Made by a program: the position numbers and the translations under genes | The notes under the pieces: generated by a model | Told to the model about the DNA's origin: nothing | Seen by the model: only the letters and a program-made list of their open reading frames with translations | Databases searched by the model: none | Shown here: positions 17,886-26,605 of the stretch, one piece after another | Numbering within the stretch: the stretch's first letter is position 1 | Layout: every line of letters begins with the position of its first letter | Assembly: GCF_035825295.1 (NCBI RefSeq) | Contig: NZ_JAYMGI010000002.1 | Span: 5,571,501 to 5,635,500, forward strand | Length of the DNA stretch: 64,000 bases | Reading direction: 5' to 3' | From: Actinacidiphila sp. DG2A-62 | Lineage (GTDB): Bacteria; Actinomycetota; Actinomycetes; Streptomycetales; Streptomycetaceae

Positions 17886-18780
17886 AGTGGAGGGAGCGGC
17901 CGAAGCCGGAGGCCAGGGGCATGCGCAGGCCGAGCGGCGGGGGCGCCGCGAGCGCGTCGGCGACCGGGCGGGCGTAGGGGCGGTCCAAGAGCGAGCCGAG
18001 GACGAAATCCGCGGTGAGCGCGAAGACCTCCGCGCGGTGCTGGTGCAGCGCGTGCCCGTCGGAGTGCACCTCGAACCTGCACACCTCCCGGTTGACCTTC
18101 TTCACCCGCTCCGCCAGCCGGTAGGACGCCTCCGGCGCGGTCACCTCGTCCTCCGTGCCGTGCACGATGAGCACGCGCCGTCCGATCAACTGCTTGACCG
18201 GCTCGGCCTCCCCCTCGCCCTCACGCTCCGGCTCCCGCCCCCGCGCCGCGGCGCCGCGGCCCGCGCCGGCCCCGTCCGCCGCCGGGTCGGCCACCGCACC
18301 GCGTCCCGCGGACCCCTCCGCGTCCGCGCCCGGCAGCCACGGCGCCAGCGCCACCACCGACGTCACCGCGGCGTGCCCCGCCGCGTGCAGCGCCGCCCGC
18401 GCGCCCATGTCCATGCCGACCAGGCACACCGGCACGTCGCCGTAGCGCCGCACCGCCTCGCCGACCGCCCACTCCGCGTCCTCCGCGGGATGCGCGTGCC
18501 CGCCGTTCCAGCCGCGGAAGCGGTAGTGCACGACATGCGCGGCCAACCCGTCGGAGAAACCTTCCCGCACCAGGTGCCGGGCCAGCGGCCACATCAGCGC
18601 CGCGGCCATGGGCGAGCGCCGCCGGGTGCTCAGCGCGTCGCCGCCGGGCAGCGCCAGGACCACCGCGCGCACGGTCGCGCCGGAGCGCTCGTCGACCGGG
18701 CGGGCGGACCCCGGGAACAACCCGGGCGCCACCGGCCGGCCGAGCCGCGCGCCACGTGCCGGTAATGCTTGCGAAGCCAT
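17881..18780 (-). CDS. Alpha/beta hydrolase (dienelactone hydrolase-like)
   Basis: A soluble protein of about 299 residues with the alpha/beta-hydrolase plan: RAVVLALPGGDA as the first strand and oxyanion region, a nucleophile-elbow position, VLIVHGTEDEVTAPEAS carrying the acid, and SDGHALHQH for the histidine. The elbow reads LVGMDMGA, so an aspartate occupies the usual serine site. A roughly 45-residue Gly/Ala/Glu insertion interrupts the lid region. I use ATG 18780, because the frame upstream to 18852 would run into the add operator. It is divergent from adenosine deaminase. The substrate is unknown, and no link to nucleoside metabolism is shown beyond position. Confidence 0.72.
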   Translation of the reverse strand: MASQALPARGARLGRPVAPGLFPGSARPVDERSGATVRAVVLALPGGDALSTRRRSPMAAALMWPLARHLVREGFSDGLAAHVVHYRFRGWNGGHAHPAEDAEWAVGEAVRRYGDVPVCLVGMDMGARAALHAAGHAAVTSVVALAPWLPGADAEGSAGRGAVADPAADGAGAGRGAAARGREPEREGEGEAEPVKQLIGRRVLIVHGTEDEVTAPEASYRLAERVKKVNREVCRFEVHSDGHALHQHRAEVFALTADFVLGSLLDRPYARPVADALAAPPPLGLRMPLASGFGRSLHS

Positions 18781-18852
18781 GCCGCAACCTTGGCAGACGA
18801 CAGGGTGTGCGCTGTATGGCCTGGCGGAAAATACTTGGCTGCTCCGGTACAT

Positions 18853-18864
18853 CTACGCGCGTAG
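18853..18864. promoter_or_regulatory. CTACGCGCGTAG operator before adenosine deaminase
   Basis: A perfect 12-bp palindrome ending 16 bp before the add start codon, overlapping where the ribosome binding site and transcript start would lie. Identical to the sites before the ABC ATPase, deoC and purine nucleoside phosphorylase genes. Confidence 0.78.
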
Positions 18865-18880
18865 GAGATAGTGTGGGGGC

Positions 18881-20068
18881 ATGCCGAACCCCGTATCGGG
18901 CCGACCGACCCGCGAACAGATCCGCCGCGCCCCCAAGGTGCTGCTCCACGACCACCTCGACGGCGGGCTGCGCCCGGGCACGATCGTCGACATCGCGCGC
19001 GAGACGGGGTACGCAGGGCTGCCGGAGACCGACCCGGACACGCTGGGCGCGTGGTTCCGCGCCGCCGCGGACTCCGGCTCGCTGGAACGCTACCTGGAGA
19101 CCTTCGCGCACACCTGCGCCGTGATGCAGACCCGCGACGCGCTGGTGCGGGTCGCCGCCGAGTGCGCCGAGGACCTGGCCGCCGACGGCGTCGTCTACGC
19201 CGAGGTGCGGTACGCCCCCGAGCAGCACCTGGAGGGCGGGCTCACCCTGGAGGAGGTCGTCGAGGCGGTCAACGAGGGCTTCCGGCTGGGCGAGCGCCGC
19301 GCCCGGGAGGCCGCGGCCCGCGCCGGCGGCACCGCCGGCGGCCGGATCCGGGTGGGCGCGCTGCTCACCGCGATGCGGCACGCCGCCCGCTCCCAGGAGA
19401 TCGCCGAACTCGCCAACCGCTACCGGGACTCGGGCGTCGTCGGATTCGACATCGCGGGCGCCGAGGCCGGCTACCCGCCCACCCGTCACCTGGACGCGTT
19501 CGAGTATCTGAAGCGGGAGAACAACCACTTCACCATCCACGCCGGCGAGGCGTTCGGCCTGCCGTCGATCTGGCAGGCGCTCCAGTGGTGCGGCGCCGAC
19601 CGGCTCGGCCACGGCGTGCGGATCATCGACGACATCGAGCAGAAGGACGGCGAGGTCACCCTCGGCCGGCTCGCCTCCTACGTGCGCGACAAGCGCGTCC
19701 CGCTGGAGATGTGCCCGACGTCCAACCTGCAGACCGGCGCCGCCTCCTCCTACCGCGAGCACCCGATCGGGCTGCTGCGCCGGCTGCACTTCCGGGTCAC
19801 CGTCAACACCGACAACCGGCTGATGAGCGGCACCAGCATGAGCCGCGAGTTCGAGCACCTGGTCGAGGCCTTCGACTACACCCTCGACGACATGCAGTGG
19901 CTGACGGTCAATGCGATGAAATCAGCGTTCATTCCTTTTGACGAACGTCTCGCGATGATCAACGAGGTCATCAAGCCGGGCTACGCCGAACTGAAGGCCG
20001 AGTGGCTGTTCGCGCCGGTGGCCGCCGCACCCCCGGTGGCCAGCGGTTCCGCCGACCGTCGCGGCTGA
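18881..20068 (+). CDS. add: Adenosine deaminase
   Basis: Deaminates adenosine and deoxyadenosine to inosine forms, feeding purine nucleoside phosphorylase. The 395-residue protein shows the metal-site motif VLLHDHLDGGLRPGT near the N-terminus, the HAGEAFG and GADRLGHGVRI motifs, and MCPTSNLQTGA. NTDNRLMSGTSMSREF supplies the last metal-site aspartate. The start ATG 18881 follows GTGTGGGGGC. The shared palindromic operator just upstream ties its control to nucleoside uptake. The C-terminal 25 residues (PVAAAPPVASGSADRRG) are low complexity. Confidence 0.95.
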   Translation: MPNPVSGRPTREQIRRAPKVLLHDHLDGGLRPGTIVDIARETGYAGLPETDPDTLGAWFRAAADSGSLERYLETFAHTCAVMQTRDALVRVAAECAEDLAADGVVYAEVRYAPEQHLEGGLTLEEVVEAVNEGFRLGERRAREAAARAGGTAGGRIRVGALLTAMRHAARSQEIAELANRYRDSGVVGFDIAGAEAGYPPTRHLDAFEYLKRENNHFTIHAGEAFGLPSIWQALQWCGADRLGHGVRIIDDIEQKDGEVTLGRLASYVRDKRVPLEMCPTSNLQTGAASSYREHPIGLLRRLHFRVTVNTDNRLMSGTSMSREFEHLVEAFDYTLDDMQWLTVNAMKSAFIPFDERLAMINEVIKPGYAELKAEWLFAPVAAAPPVASGSADRRG

Positions 20069-20159
20069 GGCGGCGGCGTGGCGGCGGCCTGGCGGGGGCG
20101 GGCCGCCGCGCGCCACGCCGGTTGCACGGCAGGTCAGCGGATGGCTACGTTCCGCAGTT

Positions 20160-20474
20160 ATGCAAACCCGAACCCAGAAGACCCTCGCCACCACCGTGCT
20201 GGGCCTGGCGGCCGTCGCCGCCGCGGCCGGCTCCGCCTCCGCCGCCGACCTCACCGGCGGCGCCCTCGGCTCGCTGCCGGTCGGCCAGGCCACCAACCTG
20301 CTCCCCGGCGCCACCGACTCCGCGTCCGGCGCGCACACCGCCGTCAAGAACGGCACCTCCGCGCTGCCCACCGACGGCCTGCTGCCCTCGGGCAACCACC
20401 TGTCGGGCAACCAGGTCGCGCCGGTCTCCGGCCTGCTCGGCGGCCTGCCGGCGGGCGGCGTCCTCGGCAGCTGA
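20160..20474 (+). CDS. Small secreted protein of unknown function
   Basis: A 104-residue protein with a classical signal peptide (MQTRTQKTLATTVLGLAAVAAAAG ending SASA) and a mature part of about 75 residues rich in Gly, Leu, Ser and Pro, with no cysteines. The repeated LLPG/LLPSG/LLGGLP pattern suggests an extended or self-associating peptide. Short proteins of this kind are common in Streptomyces and are often misnamed ATP-binding. A second protein of similar build lies at 28421-28819. No function can be assigned. Confidence 0.7.
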   Translation: MQTRTQKTLATTVLGLAAVAAAAGSASAADLTGGALGSLPVGQATNLLPGATDSASGAHTAVKNGTSALPTDGLLPSGNHLSGNQVAPVSGLLGGLPAGGVLGS

Positions 20475-20790
20475 CTTCGGCGCCGCCCGCGCGGCCCAGT
20501 CGTGCGCCGGACCCGAACGGCCCGCGGCCCGCACCCCTCGTCGCACGGAGGGGCGCCGGGCCGCGGGCTGCGGCGTACCCGTGGCGTATCCGTGCCAGGC
20601 CGTGAGGGCGCGGGCTCGCGGTACGGGCACGGCACGCGGTACGGGCACGGGCTCGCGATACGGGCACGGCACGCGGTCGGGTACGCGCCCGGTCCCGTGG
20701 TGGCGCTCCGCCTCCGGCGGCGACCGGCGGCGACCAGCGGCGACCTGTGGCGACCTGTGGCGACCGGCGACCGGCGACCGGCGGCTGCGG
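20475..20790. repeat. Intergenic low-complexity tandem repeats
   Basis: Between the small secreted gene and vanZ-like gene there is no supportable coding sequence. At about 20618-20690 the unit GCGGTACGGGCACGG is repeated imperfectly four to five times. At about 20718-20785 GCGACC-type units (GGCGACCGGC and GGCGACCTGT) are iterated. Both look like replication-slippage arrays between convergent genes. Confidence 0.65.
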
Positions 20791-21273
20791 CTACGGCAGC
20801 GGGGCCAGGGCCGGCTCCGGGAGCGGGGCGGGCGCGGCGGTCGCGCGGCCGCGCAGCCGGCGCCGGGCGACCGGCACCACCACCAGGTGGAGCAGCGCCA
20901 CGCCGAGCGTGTTGAGCAGCAGCGCGTCCACGTCGAAGAGCTGCCCGGGCACCAGTGTCTGCGCGAACTCCAGCGACAGCGACACCATCAGCGCCGCGAA
21001 GACCGTCCTGGCGAAGGACGCGAAACCCGAGGTGTCCACCCGGCCGCCGGTCAGCGGCAGCAGCACCCCGAGCGGGGCGAGCAGCCCCAGCCCCGCGCCG
21101 ATCCTGCGCGCCGCCTGCAACGGACCCATCCGCAGGTCCTCGTGGATGGTGGCCAGCGGACGCAGGTTCGGCGCGGGGACCCAGGCGACGTAGTGCGGGC
21201 GCAGCAACAGCCAGCCGACGAAGCACAGATACGCCGCGGTGAGCAGCAGCCCGGCCGCGCGCACCCTGATCAT
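20791..21273 (-). CDS. VanZ family membrane protein
   Basis: A 160-residue protein with four to five hydrophobic segments and the VanZ-like core NLRPLATIHEDLR ... LLAPLGVLLPL ... LSLEFAQTLVPGQLFDVDALLLNTLG. Streptomyces VanZ-like proteins are widespread and are not themselves evidence of glycopeptide resistance. The ATG at 21273 is used. It lies downstream of the lipoprotein-afsQ2-afsQ1 operon on the same strand, with a gap of about 120 bp, so it may or may not be co-transcribed. Confidence 0.82.
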   Translation of the reverse strand: MIRVRAAGLLLTAAYLCFVGWLLLRPHYVAWVPAPNLRPLATIHEDLRMGPLQAARRIGAGLGLLAPLGVLLPLTGGRVDTSGFASFARTVFAALMVSLSLEFAQTLVPGQLFDVDALLLNTLGVALLHLVVVPVARRRLRGRATAAPAPLPEPALAPLP

Positions 21274-21395
21274 GGAGCCATCGTGCCGCACGCCCTGCAG
21301 GACGCTCCGCGGCACGCCGCGGTTCCCGATCCGAACGGCTGTTCCCCCGCGTCCCCGGGCGGCCGGCGGCCCGCGCACCCCGGCGGGCGCGCGGC

Positions 21396-22040
21396 TCAGC
21401 GCACCGGGATGCCCGCGGTGTCCGCCGCGTACGCGCTGGTGCGCAGGTCGGACGTGCAGGAGTAGCGGCGCAGCTCGTCCGCGCGGTCCGGGCCGCCGAG
21501 TACCACCGAGTGGTCGGGGGACACGGTCGCGTCGGCGGCGAGTGTGCAGACGATCTGCCCGAGCGCGTACGAGGGCAGCTCGTCCGGCGCCTGGTTCAGC
21601 CGCAGCGTGCCGGCCGGGTCGCCGGGGCGCGCGCCCAACACCTCCAGCGCGTCCGGCACCGCGGTGTCGAAGCCGACCGAGCTCTCCGCGGCCCGCGGGC
21701 TCAGCTCCAGCTGCGCGACCAGTGCGCGGGCGAGCGCCGCGGCGTCGGGGCGGCCGTCGGTCGCCGTCGGCACCGACCGCACCGCGCGCCGCACCGGCGC
21801 GATCTGCCCGCCGCACACCAGATACAGCGTCCGGCCGACCTCGCCGGGAGCGGCCGTGGCCGGCGTCGACGGCTGCGCGCAGGTCACCCGCGAGGGCGCG
21901 GGCCCGGCGTCCACCGGCACCGACGTGGAGCGGATGCCGCAGCCGGAGGCGGCCAGCGCCAGCACGGGCAGCAGCAGCGCGAACCCGGCGGCCGGCCTGC
22001 GCGGGCCCGGCCCCGTCCGCCGTCTCGTGCCCGGGGTCAT
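21396..22040 (-). CDS. Lipoprotein linked to the AfsQ two-component system
   Basis: A 214-residue lipoprotein: an Arg-rich start, a hydrophobic stretch and the lipobox LAASGCGIRS, so anchoring is to the outer face of the membrane. The body has a GerMN-like sporulation-type pattern, TLYLVCGGQIAPVRRAV, typical of lipoproteins next to actinobacterial sensor kinases, but that domain call is weak. Its ATG overlaps the afsQ2 stop (ATGA at 22037-22040), so the two are translationally coupled. It probably modulates the sensor domain of AfsQ2. Confidence 0.82.
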   Translation of the reverse strand: MTPGTRRRTGPGPRRPAAGFALLLPVLALAASGCGIRSTSVPVDAGPAPSRVTCAQPSTPATAAPGEVGRTLYLVCGGQIAPVRRAVRSVPTATDGRPDAAALARALVAQLELSPRAAESSVGFDTAVPDALEVLGARPGDPAGTLRLNQAPDELPSYALGQIVCTLAADATVSPDHSVVLGGPDRADELRRYSCTSDLRTSAYAADTAGIPVR

Positions 22041-23689
22041 GCGTCGCCCCCCGGGCGGTCCGCGGCGTCGGAGCCGCCCGCGTCGGAACCGCCCGCGCTA
22101 AAGCCGTCCGCGTCGGAGCCGTCCGCGTCGGAGCCGTCCGCGCGGGAGCCGCCCGCGTCACCGGGCACGTCGCCCGGCTCGTCGTCGCGCTCGTCGCCGG
22201 CCGGGCGCACCGGCAGGCGCAGGGTGAAGACCGCCCCGCCGCCGGGGGCGTTGGCGGCGGTGATGTCGCCGCCGTGGATGTGCGCGTTCTCCATCGCGAT
22301 GGACAGGCCCAGACCGCTGCCCTCGGACCGGGCCCGGGACGCGTCGGCCTTGTAGAACCGGTCGAAGACGTGCGGCAGCACGTCCTCCGGGATGCCGGGG
22401 CCGTGGTCGGAGACCGCGACGACGATCTCCTCGCGCCCGCCGGACGCGCCGCGGCGCAGCGTCACCCGCACCGGGGAGCCGCCGTGCTTGAGCGCGTTGC
22501 CGATCAGGTTGGCCATGATCACATCGAGCCGGCGCGGGTCCAGCGTGGCCAGCACGCCGCGCGGCGCGTCCAGCTCGACCGAGTCCACCCAGGCGCGGGC
22601 GTCCATGCACGCCATGATCATGTCGGCGACGTCGACCTCGTCGACCCGTAGCTTCGCCGTCCCCGCGTCGAAGCGGGTGACCTCCATCAGCGTCTCCACC
22701 AGTTCGTTCAGCCGCCGGGTCTCGCTGACCACCAGCCGTACCGCCGGCGCGATCAGCGGGTCCAGCGCCTCCGCCTCGTCCTCCAGCACGTCGGTCACCG
22801 CGGTGATCGCGGTCAGCGGGGTGCGCAGCTCGTGCGACATGTCGGCGACGAAGCGCCGGCTGGCCGCCTCCCGCGCGCTCAGCTCCTCGACGCGCTTCTC
22901 CAGGGCCTCGGCCGCGTTGTTGAAGGTGCGGGACATCTCCGCCAGTTCGTCGGTGCCGGTGACCTTCAGCCGGGTGTCCAGGTGTCCCTCGCCGAGCCGC
23001 TGCGCCGCCTCGCCCAGCCGACGCACCGGCCGCAGCACCGTGGAGCCCGCCGCCTGCGCGAGCAGCGCCGCGCCGATCAGCGCCAGCAGCGTGGCGATGC
23101 CCAGCGACCAGGCCAGCGAGTTGAGGTCCTTGCGCTCGGCGTCCAGCGACTTGAGCATGTAGCCGGTCGGGCCGTCGCCGTTCACCCGCGCGCCCGCCAC
23201 CAGGTACGGGTGGCCCTGCAGCGAGATCCGCTCCCAGTGCAGGTGGTAGCGGCCGTGGTCGTTCTCGTGCCGGGTGTCGACCGCGCGCTGCAACGACTGC
23301 GGCACGTCGTCCAGGGTGAACACGTCACGGTCGGAGGGCGCCGCGCACGGCGAGCTGTCCGGCGCGGTGTCGATCAGCACCACCTGGTACGAGTCGGGGC
23401 CGCCGATCCGGCTCGCCGCGTTCTGCAGCGACTTGCAGGTGGGCTCGACCGGCAGCGACGCGGCGTTGCGCTGCATCGAGTCGCGGAAGTCGTTGAGCGC
23501 GCTGTTCTGCGCCCGGGTCAGCACCGCGTCGCGGTTGAGCCAGTACGCGATCCCCGACACCGAGACCGCCGCGGTCAGCGCGACCAGCGCGAAGACCGCG
23601 ACCAGCCGCAGCCGCAGGCTCGTCCAGCGCAGCCTGCCGAACCACCGGCCCGCCCTGGCCGGGCGGGAGGCGTCGTGCGCACCGCTCAC
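22037..23689 (-). CDS. afsQ2: Sensor histidine kinase AfsQ2
   Basis: Membrane sensor kinase of 550 residues that phosphorylates AfsQ1; in Streptomyces this system influences antibiotic production and nitrogen-related metabolism. TM1 is about 28-48, followed by an extracytoplasmic domain (about 50-190) with two cysteines that could pair, then TM2 (about 191-215) and HAMP (to about 270). The HisKA motif FVADMSHELRTPL has His286, and the HATPase motifs are NLIGNALKH, DHGPGIP and GSGLGLSIA. The last 60 residues are a repetitive Gly/Ser/Asp tail (DGSDADGSDADG) encoded by near-tandem units at 22060-22150. It lies 46 bp downstream of afsQ1. Confidence 0.93.
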   Translation of the reverse strand: MSGAHDASRPARAGRWFGRLRWTSLRLRLVAVFALVALTAAVSVSGIAYWLNRDAVLTRAQNSALNDFRDSMQRNAASLPVEPTCKSLQNAASRIGGPDSYQVVLIDTAPDSSPCAAPSDRDVFTLDDVPQSLQRAVDTRHENDHGRYHLHWERISLQGHPYLVAGARVNGDGPTGYMLKSLDAERKDLNSLAWSLGIATLLALIGAALLAQAAGSTVLRPVRRLGEAAQRLGEGHLDTRLKVTGTDELAEMSRTFNNAAEALEKRVEELSAREAASRRFVADMSHELRTPLTAITAVTDVLEDEAEALDPLIAPAVRLVVSETRRLNELVETLMEVTRFDAGTAKLRVDEVDVADMIMACMDARAWVDSVELDAPRGVLATLDPRRLDVIMANLIGNALKHGGSPVRVTLRRGASGGREEIVVAVSDHGPGIPEDVLPHVFDRFYKADASRARSEGSGLGLSIAMENAHIHGGDITAANAPGGGAVFTLRLPVRPAGDERDDEPGDVPGDAGGSRADGSDADGSDADGFSAGGSDAGGSDAADRPGGDA

Positions 23690-23735
23690 GAAGCCCTCGC
23701 GGGGACGGGCGCGGCGGCGAGTACGGCGGGAGCAT

Positions 23736-24422
23736 TCACTGCGGCGTGTCCAGCCGGTAGCCGACGCCCCGGACCGTGCGGATCAGCGTGGGCGAGGACG
23801 GCACGTCCTCGATCTTCGCCCGCAGCCGCTGCACACACGCGTCGACCAGCCGGGAGTCGCCCAGGTAGTCGTGCTCCCACACCAGCCGCAGCAGCTGCTG
23901 CCGGGACAGCGCCTGCCCCGGCCGCCGGCTCAGCTCCAGCAGCAGCCGCAGCTCGGTCGGGGTCAGCTGGAGGTCGCGGCCGTCCTTGGTGACGGTCATC
24001 GCGCTGCGGTCGATGACGATCGAGCCGAAGGCCGCGGAGTCGGTGCTGTCCCGCTCGCCGCGGCGCAGCACCGCGCGGATGCGGGCGTCCAGCACCCGCG
24101 GCTGCACCGGCTTGATCACGTAGTCGTCCGCACCGGACTCCAGACCCACCACGACGTCGATGTCGTCGCTGCGGGCGGTGAGCAGGATGATCGGCAGCTG
24201 GTCGGTGCGCCGGATGCGGCGGCACACCTCGAAGCCGTCGATCCCGGGCAGCATCACGTCCAGCACGATGAGGTCCGGGCGCTGCTCCTTGAGCAGCCGC
24301 AGCCCGTCCTCGCCGGTCGCCGCGGCCACCACGCGGTGGCCCTGGCGGGACAGGCCGAGCTCCAGACCCGTACGGATGGCGTCGTCGTCCTCGATCAGCA
24401 ACAGGAAAGGCACGCCGGACAT
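23736..24422 (-). CDS. afsQ1: Response regulator AfsQ1
   Basis: OmpR/PhoB-type transcription factor, 228 residues. The receiver domain has acidic pocket Glu11-Asp12-Asp13, phosphorylation site Asp55 in LIVLDVMLPG, and the conserved lysine in DDYVIKPVQ. The C-terminal winged helix ends in VDACVQRLRAKIEDVPSSPTLIRTVRGVGYRLD. Sequence and gene order (divergent from sigQ, followed by a kinase and lipoprotein) match the S. coelicolor AfsQ1 locus as I remember it. A GTGAC-N6-GTGAC site, the published AfsQ1 pattern, lies in the intergenic region upstream. Confidence 0.94.
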   Translation of the reverse strand: MSGVPFLLLIEDDDAIRTGLELGLSRQGHRVVAAATGEDGLRLLKEQRPDLIVLDVMLPGIDGFEVCRRIRRTDQLPIILLTARSDDIDVVVGLESGADDYVIKPVQPRVLDARIRAVLRRGERDSTDSAAFGSIVIDRSAMTVTKDGRDLQLTPTELRLLLELSRRPGQALSRQQLLRLVWEHDYLGDSRLVDACVQRLRAKIEDVPSSPTLIRTVRGVGYRLDTPQ

Positions 24423-24549
24423 TGTGTCCTACGCCCGGTCGCCGGTTGAAGCGCGGGGAGCGCACAGGCCCCGCGGAACGCCCGATCCGTACGCCCGCGA
24501 CGCGGTCAACTACCGTGCGTGCAGCGGGATTCAAGGCCCGGGAACCTCT

Positions 24550-24565
24550 GTGACGGGGCTGTGAC
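24550..24565. promoter_or_regulatory. AfsQ1 binding site in the afsQ1-sigQ intergenic region
   Basis: GTGAC at 24550-24554 and GTGAC at 24561-24565 are direct repeats spaced by six bases, an exact fit to the GTnAC-N6-GTnAC consensus described for AfsQ1. The site is 118 bp before the sigQ start and 128 bp from the afsQ1 start. Confidence 0.8.
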
Positions 24566-24682
24566 ACTCGGCGGACAGCGCGATGAAACTGGCCCGGCAG
24601 TCTTATGCCCATCGGATGAGCGCACCCGCAAGGAGTGCGACGCCGCAGACCACGCTGACGGTTCCATCGACGGGGGCGCGAC

Positions 24683-25521
24683 ATGAACGCACTGCACAGC
24701 ACCACGACCGCCGCAGTCCGGTCCGCGCACGGCCGCCCCGTGACCGCCCTGGCCAAGCCCGGCGCCGGCGCCGCCGCGAGCGGCGCGGCGGCGGCCAAGG
24801 CCGCGGAGAAGTCCGGTGCCGCGGGCGCACGGGGGTACGCTCGCGGCACCGGGCGCACCGCCGCCCACCAGGGCGGCGCCGAGCGCCGCCGGCCTGGATC
24901 ACCCCGGTCGAGGACGGCGCCGCGGCCCGGGTGCCCGCGCAGGTCCCGCCGGCCGGTGCCGAGCCGCGGCAGGAGCGCACCGCGGCGCAGCGCGCGGAGG
25001 CCGAGGCCGCGTTCACCGCGTACGTGCGGGAGCGCCGGGCCTCGCTCTACGCCACCGCGTACCACCTCACCGGCGACCGGTTCGCCGCGGAGGACCTGCT
25101 GCAGAGCGCGCTGTTCTCCACCTACCGCGCCTGGGACCGGATCAGCGACAAGGCCGCGGTCGGCGGCTACCTGCGGCGCACCATGACCAACCTGCACATC
25201 AGCGCCTGGCGGCGGCGCAAGCTCAACGAGTACCCGACCGAGGAGCTGCCGGAGACGGTCGGCGACACCGACGAGATGGGCGGCACCGAGCTGCGCGCCG
25301 TGCTGTGGCAGGCGCTCGCCCGGCTGCCCGAGCAGCAGCGCACGATGCTGGTGCTCCGCTACTACGAGGGCCGCACCGACCCGGAGATCGCGGAGATCCT
25401 GAACATCAGCGTCGGCACGGTGAAGAGCAGCATCTGGCGCTCGCTGCGCCGGATGCGCGAGGACGAGGCGCTGAGCTTCGGACGCGACGAGGAGGACGCG
25501 TTCGGCGAGCTGGTCGCCTGA
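24683..25521 (+). CDS. sigQ: RNA polymerase sigma factor SigQ, frameshifted as read
   Basis: An ECF-type (SigE-like) sigma factor and known AfsQ1 target. The N-terminus from ATG 24683 (MNALHSTTTAAV ... EKSGAAGARGYARGTGR) is in one frame. The sigma domains follow in another: region 2 from AAFTAYVRERRASLYATAYH through DLLQSALFSTYRAWDRI, and region 4 with ALARLPEQQRTMLVLRYYEGRTDPEIAEILNISVGTVKSSIWRSL. The switch falls around 24870-24897, and one missing base in the GCCGGCCTGG stretch would join them. The frame containing the sigma domains runs upstream without an obvious start. I infer a single gene with an indel, relying partly on memory of SigQ N-termini. Confidence 0.85.
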
Positions 25522-25602
25522 GCCTGCTGGGTGCCTGAGCCTGCTGGGCGGCGGATTGCTGGGCTGCGGCCTGCTGGGCGGCGGACCGCCGGGCCGGCGC
25601 CG

Positions 25603-26454
25603 CTACGGCCGGGGGCGCCGTTCCTCCCCGCGGTGCTCGCCCGGGGGCCCGCCGAGCCCGCGGGCATCGCTCAGCTCCCGTGAGACGGCCCGCGCGGCGG
25701 CGCGGACGACCGCCACGTAGGGCGTGGCCGCGAAGCCGCTGCTGGGCACCACCACGGAGACGGCGGCGACGACCCCGTCCGCGTCGCGGACCGGCGCCGC
25801 CACGGTGGCCCACGGCGGTGACAGCTGCCGGCCCGTCGCGTAACCGCCCCTGCGGACCTCGGCCAGCACGCGGCGCAGCTCCTCGGCCGTACGCACCACG
25901 TCGCCGCCGCCTCCCGGCCCGAAGCGCCCGGCGACGCGCTCGCGCACCTCGGACGGCGCGTGGGCCAGCAGGACCAGGCCGACACCGGTCTGCGCCAGGG
26001 GCATGCGGCCGCCGACGCGAAAGGCCGCCGGACCCGCGTCGTGCGCGGACAGCCGCTCGACCAGCAGGGCCTCGTCGCCGTCCCGCACCGCCAGCAGCAC
26101 ATGCTGACCGGTCACGTGGAACAGGTCCTCCAAGTACGGCATCGCCACCGCCCGCAGCCCGTGTCCGCGCGGAGCGAGCGAGGCGATCTCCAGCAGTCGC
26201 AGGCCGATCACGTAGCGGCCGTCGTCCAGGCGCTCCAGCGCCCCCGCCTCGGTCAGCTTCCTCGCCAGGCGCAGGGCCGTACTGCGGGGCAGCCCGGTCC
26301 GGCGGGACAGATCCGCCAGCGGCAGGACGCGGTGGTCGGCGTCGAAGGCGGCCAGCAGCGCGAAGGCGCGATCGACCACCGCCTCGCCCGCCCCCGAGGC
26401 GGGTGTGCGCGTTCTTCTCGGGGAGCCCGCGCGGGGCGGATCGGATGCCGGCAC
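25603..26454 (-). CDS. IclR family transcriptional regulator
   Basis: A 283-residue regulator with an N-terminal winged helix (VVDRAFALLAAFDADHRVLPLADLSRRTGLPRSTALRLARKL) and a C-terminal IclR effector domain (LRAVAMPYLEDLFHVTGQHVLLAVRDGDEALLVERL ... GYATGRQLSPPWATVAAPVRDADG). GTG 26454 is the start, with a palindrome 12 bases upstream that may be its own operator. It is divergent from an amidohydrolase gene that is its likely target. The pair is not part of the conserved sigQ-to-deoC backbone as I recall it, so it may be an accessory insertion. Confidence 0.87.
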   Translation of the reverse strand: MPASDPPRAGSPRRTRTPASGAGEAVVDRAFALLAAFDADHRVLPLADLSRRTGLPRSTALRLARKLTEAGALERLDDGRYVIGLRLLEIASLAPRGHGLRAVAMPYLEDLFHVTGQHVLLAVRDGDEALLVERLSAHDAGPAAFRVGGRMPLAQTGVGLVLLAHAPSEVRERVAGRFGPGGGGDVVRTAEELRRVLAEVRRGGYATGRQLSPPWATVAAPVRDADGVVAAVSVVVPSSGFAATPYVAVVRAAARAVSRELSDARGLGGPPGEHRGEERRPRP

Positions 26455-26466
26455 CTGGTCTCCGTT

Positions 26467-26477
26467 CCACTCAGTGG
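26467..26477. promoter_or_regulatory. Palindrome CCACTCAGTGG between iclR-type and amidohydrolase genes
   Basis: A perfect 11-bp dyad (CCACT-C-AGTGG) lying 12 bp upstream of the IclR-family start and about 130 bp from the divergent amidohydrolase. The size and TTCCA-like edge fit IclR-family operators. Confidence 0.5.
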
Positions 26478-26605
26478 CATCGGGCGTGCCGTCCAGCGGC
26501 CGAGAAACCTAGCGTAAACGGGCCTGCTCGCGGACGCGGGCTGCGCCCCGGGCCCCGGTCATCCCGTCGACCCGGGCGCTCGGCACCCTCCCCGAAGGGA
26601 ACGAC

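Noticed and set aside
20791..21273. VanZ as evidence for glycopeptide resistance
   Set aside because: No vanHAX or vanRS genes are nearby, and VanZ-family proteins are common in Streptomyces without that role.
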